Positions 1-5,220 of a DNA stretch of 6,017 nt are shown piece by piece; position 1 is the first letter of the stretch, and each line of letters starts with the position of its first letter. This DNA is from an uncultured Clostridia bacterium (GTDB lineage: Bacteria; Bacillota; Clostridia; Oscillospirales; Acutalibacteraceae). Under the pieces are notes generated by a model. That model saw only the letters and a program-made list of their open reading frames with translations. It was not told where the DNA came from and made no database searches. The DNA lies in assembly GCA_947628595.1 (NCBI GenBank), contig CANRAN010000083.1, positions 1 through 6,017 of the forward strand, given 5' to 3'. The position numbers were made by a program, and so were the translations under genes.

Positions 1-633
1 CCTGCCACGATTACAGGCAAATATCTCCCGAACTTCAAGAATCTCTATGATCTTTGCATAAACAACAGCCTTACAGATCCTAAGGATCTTGCAACAGGCG
101 GACATGATCCGGCTAATGAATTTAAAGAGGGCAAGGCAGCATTTACAGTACAGGGCTCTTGGGAATATTCAAGCTATGCCGAGAAAGTTCCGGATGCTAA
201 GATGATTCCTTACTACTGTGGAGTTGAGGGCGAAGAAAAAGCAGGTCTTAACTGCGGTACAGAAAACTGCTGGGCAGTAAATGCAAAAGCTTCCGAAGAA
301 AATCAGAAAGCTACTCTTGATTTCATGTATTGGTGTGTAACCGATAAGGGTGCATCCGAGATGCTCGTTGAAGCATTCGGTATCATGCCTTTCAAGCAGG
401 CTGTTGAATCTACAAATGGCTTCCTTAAGGATGCTGCGGCTCTTGAGGCAAACGGAAACTATGTAATGGACTGGGCTACAAACTATCAGCCAAACGTAGA
501 TGAGTACCGTAAGACTTTGGTTTCTGCTCTTAACGCATATGATGCTGATCAGTCAGAGGCTAATTGGGATCAGGTTAAGGCAGCGTTCGTTGATGGTTGG
601 GCAACACAGTATGCGGCAGCTAATGCAGGTTAA
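1..633 (+). CDS. ABC transporter extracellular solute-binding protein (family 1, sugar type), C-terminal part
   Basis: The frame is open from base 1 to the TAA at 631-633, giving 210 residues. The true start lies upstream of the window, and the ATG at 202 is internal. The protein is the periplasm-equivalent (lipid-anchored, outside the membrane) receptor of a carbohydrate ABC importer: it binds sugar and delivers it to the two permeases downstream. Visible family marks are the F-x-x-G-K-A-A-F segment followed by the QGSW motif (fragment residues 41-54), the GTEN-x-WAVN stretch (86-94), a helix-rich C-terminal lobe with the pattern 'KGASEMLVEAFGIMPF', and a WDQVKAAFVDGWA-type end. Five cysteines (residues 19, 73, 85, 90, 112) are many for an exported protein. 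The signal peptide and lipobox are outside the window. The substrate is unknown; the CUT1 permease neighbours point to an oligosaccharide. The family is confident, the specificity is not. Confidence 0.9.
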   Translation, partial: PATITGKYLPNFKNLYDLCINNSLTDPKDLATGGHDPANEFKEGKAAFTVQGSWEYSSYAEKVPDAKMIPYYCGVEGEEKAGLNCGTENCWAVNAKASEENQKATLDFMYWCVTDKGASEMLVEAFGIMPFKQAVESTNGFLKDAAALEANGNYVMDWATNYQPNVDEYRKTLVSALNAYDADQSEANWDQVKAAFVDGWATQYAAANAG

Positions 634-670
634 TTACCTGTTTGGCTCGTCAGAGTGATTTTACCCTTAT

Positions 671-707
671 GAAGGCGGCGGACGGAAGTGTCCGCCCCTT
701 CTTATTT
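671..707 (+). terminator. GC-rich hairpin between binding-protein and permease genes (attenuator or mRNA stabiliser)
   Basis: GAAGG (671-675) pairs with CCTTC (697-701), and GGCGGAC (677-683) pairs with GTCCGCC (690-696), leaving one bulged C at 676 and a six-base loop GGAAGT. This 12-bp stem is followed by a weak T-rich run (TTATTT, 702-707). It lies 37 bases after the binding-protein stop and just before the permease ribosome binding site. In ABC operons such a hairpin typically lets part of the transcripts end, or protects the upstream mRNA, so the binding protein is made in excess over the permeases. The short, interrupted T-run suggests partial rather than full termination. Confidence 0.7.
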
Positions 708-712
708 CAAGT

Positions 713-719
713 GGAGGAG
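713..719 (+). promoter_or_regulatory. Ribosome binding site that decides the start of the first permease
   Basis: GGAGGAG lies at 713-719. It leaves 9 bases to the TTG at 729 but none (2 from the GGAGG core) to the ATG at 720, and it is far downstream of the TTG at 642. The spacing therefore favours TTG 729. Confidence 0.6.
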
Positions 720-728
720 ATGATTGTT

Positions 729-1775
729 TTGGCAGATGAAAAACTCGCAAAAGAAAATGAAGCAATAGAAGAATCTGATGATGAATTTATGAAAAAGTTT
801 TCGGATGATCCGGAAAATGGGACGGCGGAGAAAGAAAAGGAGCATGAATCGTTTCCGTCAAAGCTCAGTCGCTTGTACTGGGGCAAAAACAGACACAATC
901 CCCTGACAAAGCCTCTCAGAAAGTGGGTTCTGCTGTTTCTCGGACCGGTTACGGCTGCGTTTATAATCGGTTTTGTTTGGCCATTTATACAGGGTATTTA
1001 CCTGTCAATGTGTAAGTTTCAGTTGATACAGGATGCTGAATTTGTAGGCTTTAAAAACTATATTTCTGCCTTCAATGATGCAGGATTTCTTCGCTCATTC
1101 TGGTACACAGCCTTGTTTGCGATTGTGAGCCTCGTACTGATAAATGTTCTTGCCTTTGCGGTTGCATATGTTCTGACACTCGGCATCAAGGGCAGTAATC
1201 TCTTCAGAACGGTATTCTTTATGCCAAATCTTATCGGAGGTATCGTACTCGGATATATCTGGTCTATGATTTTTGATGGCATTTTTTCCGCATTAGATAT
1301 GCCGTCTATTGTACAGAACAGTACGTGGGGCTTTTGGGGTCTGATAATTCTTATGTGCTGGCAGCAGATTGGTTATATGATGATAATATATGTAGCCGGA
1401 CTTAATGCTATACCCGAGGATATGCTTGAGGCAGCAAAAATTGATGGTGCGACGAGATGGCAGACTCTTTATAAGGTTACCATTCCGAATATGATGCCCT
1501 CGATTACAATTTGTACATTTTTATCGCTTACAAACGGATTCAAGCTGTTCGACCAAAACCTTGCGCTTACAAACGGTCAGCCTATACTTCTGGAGAACGG
1601 TGTAGGAATAAAGCAGACTGAAATGCTTGCACTCAACATTTACAGTACGTTCTATGGAACCAATACCTCAGCACGTGGCACAGCTCAGGCAAAGGCGGTA
1701 ATATTCTTTATTCTTGTTGCCGCAATAGGTCTTGCACAGCTTGCTTATACACGAAAGAAGGAGGTGCAACAGTAA
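729..1775 (+). CDS. ABC sugar transporter permease, MalF-like (CUT1, BPD_transp_1 family)
   Basis: An inner-membrane subunit that forms half of the translocation channel of a sugar importer. From TTG 729 it has 348 residues, a slightly long member of its family. Six hydrophobic segments are visible, at about residues 66-92, 124-147, 156-181, 199-224, 264-280 and 320-340. The cytoplasmic EAA loop that docks the ATPase is at about 234-257 (EAAKIDGATRWQ, ending in VTIP), the signature of importer permeases. About 60 residues precede the first membrane segment; the first 42 are strongly acidic (16 Asp/Glu against 6 Lys). Start choice: TTG 729 is 9 bases after GGAGGAG, ATG 720 (three residues longer) is too close to that site, and TTG 642 would put a strong hairpin inside the gene. 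The stop is one base before the ATG of the second permease, so translation is probably coupled. Substrate not determinable. Confidence 0.93.
   Translation: MADEKLAKENEAIEESDDEFMKKFSDDPENGTAEKEKEHESFPSKLSRLYWGKNRHNPLTKPLRKWVLLFLGPVTAAFIIGFVWPFIQGIYLSMCKFQLIQDAEFVGFKNYISAFNDAGFLRSFWYTALFAIVSLVLINVLAFAVAYVLTLGIKGSNLFRTVFFMPNLIGGIVLGYIWSMIFDGIFSALDMPSIVQNSTWGFWGLIILMCWQQIGYMMIIYVAGLNAIPEDMLEAAKIDGATRWQTLYKVTIPNMMPSITICTFLSLTNGFKLFDQNLALTNGQPILLENGVGIKQTEMLALNIYSTFYGTNTSARGTAQAKAVIFFILVAAIGLAQLAYTRKKEVQQ
1758..1766 (+). promoter_or_regulatory. Strong ribosome binding site for the second permease
   Basis: AAGGAGGTG at 1758-1766, an almost full match to the 16S rRNA tail, lies inside the last codons of the first permease and 10 bases before the ATG at 1777. 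It supports ATG 1777 over any earlier in-frame start such as 1732, which would give a long overlap with the first permease. Confidence 0.8.
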
Positions 1776-1776
1776 T

Positions 1777-2709
1777 ATGACGGACAAAAAAACAAATACC
1801 AAAAAGTCGGAAATAAAAAATGCGGATGTCAAAAAGGCTGATGCTAAAGCACCAAGGACAGGAAAGCTGTCAGGAGAAAAGAAACGTATGACAGCCCTGA
1901 CGGTGGTATTTTCGATTATTTCCATAGTTTATGTTTTTCCGGTTCTTGCGGTTCTGTTAAATTCCTTTAAAGTTAATACATTTGTAAAGACTGATACTTT
2001 CAGTATTCCTACCGGAGAAATGTGGGCAGGATTTTCTAACTTTATCAACGGTATGGATGTAGGTAACTACCCTTTTTGGAAAAGTGCATTGTATAGTCTG
2101 GTGATAACCGTTTTGTCCACCTTACTGATAGTAATATGTACCTCAATGGCGGCATGGTATGTGGCTCGTGTTAATTCGCTTTTCTGTAAAATTGTCTACT
2201 ACCTATGTGTGTTTTCCATGGTGGTACCTTTCCAGATGGTTATGTTTACACTTTCAAAAACTGCTGACCAGCTGAAGCTTAACACTCCGTGGACAATACC
2301 GATAGTATATCTCGGCTTTGGTGCGGGTCTTGCCATTTTTATGTTCGTCGGTTTTGTGAAATCAATACCTATTGAGATTGAAGAAGCAGCAGCTATTGAC
2401 GGATGCGGACCGGTAAGAACCTATTTTTCGGTTGTATTCCCTATGCTTCGCCCGACAATGATTTCAGTCGGTATTCTTGAGATTATGTGGATATGGAATG
2501 ACTATTTGCTTCCGTATCTTGTTTTGGATGTCAATGAATACAAGACAATTCCGATACATATACAATATCTCAAGGGAAGCTATGGTACCGTTGACCTTGG
2601 TGCGACAATGGCGATCATTCTTATGAGTATTATACCTGTTATAGTATTCTATCTGGTATGTCAGAAGTATATAATAAAGGGTGTTGCCGCAGGCGCAGTT
2701 AAGGGTTAA
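1777..2709 (+). CDS. ABC sugar transporter permease, MalG-like (CUT1, BPD_transp_1 family)
   Basis: The second membrane subunit, expected to pair with the upstream permease to form the sugar channel. It has 310 residues from ATG 1777, somewhat longer than the usual 270-290 because of an N-terminal tail. Hydrophobic segments are visible near residues 39-64, 102-130, 136-160, 168-194, 226-244 and 278-300. The EAA loop is clear at about 203-226 (EAAAIDGCG, then VVFPMLRP), followed by the MalG-type WIWNDYLLPY segment. The first 37 residues are lysine-rich (13 Lys/Arg against 5 Asp/Glu) with an imperfect NADVK-KADAK repeat, opposite in charge to the tail of its partner. The gene starts one base after the previous stop, behind an excellent ribosome binding site, and is followed by an intrinsic terminator. 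No ATP-binding subunit gene follows, so it probably uses a shared MsmK-type ATPase encoded elsewhere (inference). Confidence 0.94.
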   Translation: MTDKKTNTKKSEIKNADVKKADAKAPRTGKLSGEKKRMTALTVVFSIISIVYVFPVLAVLLNSFKVNTFVKTDTFSIPTGEMWAGFSNFINGMDVGNYPFWKSALYSLVITVLSTLLIVICTSMAAWYVARVNSLFCKIVYYLCVFSMVVPFQMVMFTLSKTADQLKLNTPWTIPIVYLGFGAGLAIFMFVGFVKSIPIEIEEAAAIDGCGPVRTYFSVVFPMLRPTMISVGILEIMWIWNDYLLPYLVLDVNEYKTIPIHIQYLKGSYGTVDLGATMAIILMSIIPVIVFYLVCQKYIIKGVAAGAVKG

Positions 2710-2740
2710 TGTTAAATTAAAAATTACACATTTTTTAAGA

Positions 2741-2777
2741 GCCGACATGACGGGTTTTTGCCGTTGTGTCGGTTTTT
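2741..2777 (+). terminator. Rho-independent terminator closing the sugar transporter operon
   Basis: CCGACATGACGG (2742-2753) pairs with CCGTTGTGTCGG (2761-2772) in a 12-bp stem with two G-U pairs and a seven-base loop GTTTTTG. Five T follow at 2773-2777. It sits 32 bases after the second permease stop. The T-run is on the right side only, so it acts for the + strand. Confidence 0.92.
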
Positions 2778-2811
2778 CCTGCTGCACACATAAGGTGTTT
2801 TATCAACAATA

Positions 2812-2840
2812 TTGACAAATATCATTGCAAGTAGTAAAAT
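2812..2840 (+). promoter_or_regulatory. Sigma-A type promoter for the YceG-TelA operon
   Basis: A perfect TTGACA (-35, 2812-2817) and TAAAAT (-10, 2835-2840; five of six consensus bases) are separated by the ideal 17 bases. The predicted transcript starts near 2847 and has a leader of about 85 bases. It lies after the terminator, so the stress genes form their own transcription unit. Confidence 0.8.
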
Positions 2841-2880
2841 GTAACTGATAAGGTATTTTTTGTATATGGGTGTATTTTCC

Positions 2881-2909
2881 TTGTGTAAATGGTGCAGAAT
2901 TCTTATAAT
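2881..2909 (+). promoter_or_regulatory. Possible second promoter close to the YceG gene
   Basis: A perfect TATAAT (2904-2909) stands 17 bases after TTGTGT (2881-2886), a weak -35 box matching only the TTG half. A start near 2915 would leave almost no leader before the ribosome binding site at 2918. The perfect box could be chance in AT-rich DNA. Confidence 0.4.
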
Positions 2910-2917
2910 TAGGTATT

Positions 2918-2924
2918 GAGGTGA
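2918..2924 (+). promoter_or_regulatory. Ribosome binding site for the YceG gene (GTG start)
   Basis: GAGGTGA at 2918-2924 lies 7 bases before the GTG at 2932 and supports that non-ATG start; no better in-frame start is near. Confidence 0.75.
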
Positions 2925-2931
2925 AAAATCA

Positions 2932-3660
2932 GTGTTTACTCAAATAAAAGTGGGGGGACTTAACGATTTTTTCACGGAACTGCAAAATCGCCCCGAAAAG
3001 GGTATATATTTTTATCGAATTATAGGATTTTCTGCGGATATTAAAGAATTTATAGCAAAATATTATGATGCAGCCTTGAAAAATGGTGTTGTAATTGAGG
3101 AACACATTCCGAACCCCGATAATAAAATGCTTGCCTACTATAATGAAATGATGGGAACGGGTTTCCGTACGGATATGAATTTTATATCCGAAAGACTGAA
3201 GAAGTGGATTCCGAGAATGAATATGCATCAGAATAAGGAAATAGCGACAGCGATTTATGATACTCTGGGTAACCTACGCAAAAAAGGGAAAAATGAAAGC
3301 GTACTTAAGAATGCATATATAAAATTCATGTGTTGGCTTTATTATAGATTTGAGAGAATTGTATGCAGACTTGGGGGGAATGATATTCCTAAGATACTAT
3401 ATGAGGGTGAAGTAAGTAATTATGAGCTTATGATGCTTAGAATACTTGCCTGCTCCGGCTGTGATATTGTTCTTTTGCAGTATCATGGTGACAGCGAATA
3501 TCTGAGAATTGATCCTTCATCGGAATATTCCATGCCGCTTAATGTGCCGGATATGACAGATTTTCCGAGAGACTTCAGCCTTAGAGGTATCAGAGAGGAA
3601 AAACGCAGCAGGATAAACAGACAGACTATTGTGGGCGGTAAACCTGAAATGCGGGCATGT
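2932..3660 (+). repeat. Extra N-terminal unit of the YceG protein (first of three A-B repeats at protein level)
   Basis: This region codes residues 1-243. It contains one block A (RIIGFSADIKEF to HIPNPDN) and one block B (FMCWLYYRFERI, KILYEG, LRILACSGCDIVLL, YHGD). Units two and three start at about 3661 and 4498. The similarity is visible only in protein, not as DNA repeats, so the duplication is old. The boundaries are approximate. Confidence 0.6.
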
Positions 3661-5217
3661 ACAAATGCATGGCTCAAGGGAAGGGGCTTTGAGGAGCTTC
3701 TGACGCCGATAAAGGAAAGGGGTAACGACCCCGCATTATTCTATAATTTTTTTGTTAAAATAAATGGTGTTGAGGATAAGATAAGCTATCTCAACGAATT
3801 ATACCGTTATCAGCTTGAGGTGAAAAACAGGGGAAGTAAAATTGTCATAATACAGGATAACATTCCGCTTCCTCGGAATGATGAAATAGCAAAAATAAGG
3901 CGTTCAGCCTATAAAACAACCGACAGGCTTATTGCGGATATGGCTGCAAATATAAGCTATCCGAATAATAGGGATTTACAGAAAATTATCATAAATGCTT
4001 TTGTGGATATCATAAATGAATATTCACAAAAATCGGAGATGAATATAAACAGGCTTACAAGCAAGGTCGTTTATATTCTTTGCTGGCTTAAAAGATACGG
4101 CGATACATTATTTCAAGGTTTGAAGCTCCCGGAAATATCGAGCTTTATCTATCTTGGAGGCTGTAAGAATGAAAATGAGGCTATGTTTATACGTCTGCTT
4201 GCAAGATTGCCCATTGATGTACTGTTGCTTGTGCCGGGTAAGGACGATAAATATATGCTTGAGGATAAGCTGCTGTATGAAATAAATTATCAGGGAACAA
4301 TAACTGTAAAGAAATATCCGCAGGATTCTTCGGATCTGAGGCTTGGTACGGTGGCATATCATGCCGAAAAGGAACTTGATGCAGTGCTATATTCAGACTC
4401 CGGAATGTACCGTAATCAGCAGTACGGTCGTGCGGATGCCGTTATTATAAAAACGATGTATGAGGAAATAAACATATTATGGAAACAGGAGCTTAAATAC
4501 AGACCGAATTTTTCGGTGAATGATGATATTGTCACAATGCCCGTGCTGTTTTCTAAAATATGCGGTGTAAAAAATAAGGATGTCTACGGATATTGGTCGG
4601 ATATAAAGAGTCTTATTACTCCGGATACAATTATGTATGACCATTTTCCTATAATACCGCCGGGAACATATAATCCCATAAAAAGTGTTGCTACGGAATT
4701 TTTCAAAAACGGGCGACTGCAAAAAAACACCATAAAACAGCATAAGCTTTATAAATACGGAGTAATACGTGACGAAGCACAGGAGCATATTCTTGATAAA
4801 ATTGAGCTTATGATAAATAAGAGAATAATAAAGGGGACGTTTGAGTCGGGAGTTGAGTATGCAATAGTAGCAACCATACTCAATCTGGATAAATTGATTA
4901 TACGGCTGATACAGAAGTTTGATTTTACAAAAACAAATCCCAAGATAATATGTCTTTCACTTGATGAGCAGATTATGTCGCTCGAGGATACGATATTTCT
5001 TACTTTCCTGAGCCTTGCAGGCTTTGATATAGCAGTGTTCGTTCCCACAGGGTACAAGACTATGGAACGTTATTTTAACAGCGGAGCGGATATATTTGAT
5101 GAACATGAGGAAGGCGAATATATGTATGACCTCAGAGTGCCCGATTTCAGGTCGGTGAGGGGCAGTGATGATGAAAATATACCATGGTTTAAAAAAATAT
5201 TTAAGAGAGGAAGATGA
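2932..5217 (+). CDS. yceG: YceG family protein (PF14266, putative component of the Ter/TelA-linked 'biosynthetic module'), long three-unit form
   Basis: A soluble, cytoplasmic-looking protein of 761 residues without signal peptide or membrane segments. The GTG start follows GAGGTGA. The family is known from Bacillus yceG, which sits beside yceH (telA) and TerD/TerC genes; its biochemical activity is not established. Two blocks each occur three times. Block A (about residues 26-64, 269-319, 539-582) has a K/R-I-x-G core and ends in an IP-rich turn (HIPNPDN, NIPLPRND, FPIIPP). Block B (about 125-194, 375-445, 640-714) has a helix, then a strand such as KILYEG, SFIYLG or KIICLS, an L-R-x-L-A helix and a D-hydrophobic strand ending near YHGD, VPGKDD or VPTGY. 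The MYRNQQ and LKYRPNF segments (about 489-527) are typical of YceG. Residues from about 244 onward look like a complete canonical YceG, so the first about 243 appear to be an added unit. The telA gene follows after three bases. ATA and AGG codons look common here compared with the transporter genes. Family assignment is good; function open. Confidence 0.85.
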   Translation: MFTQIKVGGLNDFFTELQNRPEKGIYFYRIIGFSADIKEFIAKYYDAALKNGVVIEEHIPNPDNKMLAYYNEMMGTGFRTDMNFISERLKKWIPRMNMHQNKEIATAIYDTLGNLRKKGKNESVLKNAYIKFMCWLYYRFERIVCRLGGNDIPKILYEGEVSNYELMMLRILACSGCDIVLLQYHGDSEYLRIDPSSEYSMPLNVPDMTDFPRDFSLRGIREEKRSRINRQTIVGGKPEMRACTNAWLKGRGFEELLTPIKERGNDPALFYNFFVKINGVEDKISYLNELYRYQLEVKNRGSKIVIIQDNIPLPRNDEIAKIRRSAYKTTDRLIADMAANISYPNNRDLQKIIINAFVDIINEYSQKSEMNINRLTSKVVYILCWLKRYGDTLFQGLKLPEISSFIYLGGCKNENEAMFIRLLARLPIDVLLLVPGKDDKYMLEDKLLYEINYQGTITVKKYPQDSSDLRLGTVAYHAEKELDAVLYSDSGMYRNQQYGRADAVIIKTMYEEINILWKQELKYRPNFSVNDDIVTMPVLFSKICGVKNKDVYGYWSDIKSLITPDTIMYDHFPIIPPGTYNPIKSVATEFFKNGRLQKNTIKQHKLYKYGVIRDEAQEHILDKIELMINKRIIKGTFESGVEYAIVATILNLDKLIIRLIQKFDFTKTNPKIICLSLDEQIMSLEDTIFLTFLSLAGFDIAVFVPTGYKTMERYFNSGADIFDEHEEGEYMYDLRVPDFRSVRGSDDENIPWFKKIFKRGR

Positions 5218-5220
5218 ATT

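Larger units (their letters stand above)
2710..2931. other. Intergenic region between the sugar transporter and stress operons
   Basis: These 222 bases are AT-rich and contain no plausible gene. They hold the terminator (2741-2777), two promoter candidates (2812-2840 and 2881-2909) and the ribosome binding site of the YceG gene (2918-2924). The 8-base palindrome CAATATTG (2807-2814) touches the -35 box of the first promoter. I see no riboswitch-like conserved fold in the short leader. Confidence 0.75.

Noticed and set aside
642..728. Permease start at TTG 642
   Set aside because: It has no ribosome binding site at a proper distance, encodes a non-family peptide, and would place the 12-bp hairpin of 671-701 inside the gene.
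1732..1776. Second-permease start at ATG 1732
   Set aside because: It would overlap the first permease by 44 bases, while a near-perfect ribosome binding site points to ATG 1777.
2807..2814. Palindrome CAATATTG touching the -35 box as a repressor site
   Set aside because: It is only 8 bases long, AT-rich, and the symmetry does not extend outward, so it is not strong enough to call.
2853..2878. Direct repeat GTATTTT (2853-2859 and 2872-2878) as an operator
   Set aside because: Seven bases in AT-rich DNA are expected by chance, and no symmetry surrounds them.
2785..2880. SigB-type stress promoter ahead of the YceG gene
   Set aside because: I looked for GTTTAA with GGGTAT at 12-14 bases because Bacillus yceG is stress-induced. 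Only scattered partial matches exist, while a near-perfect sigma-A promoter is present.
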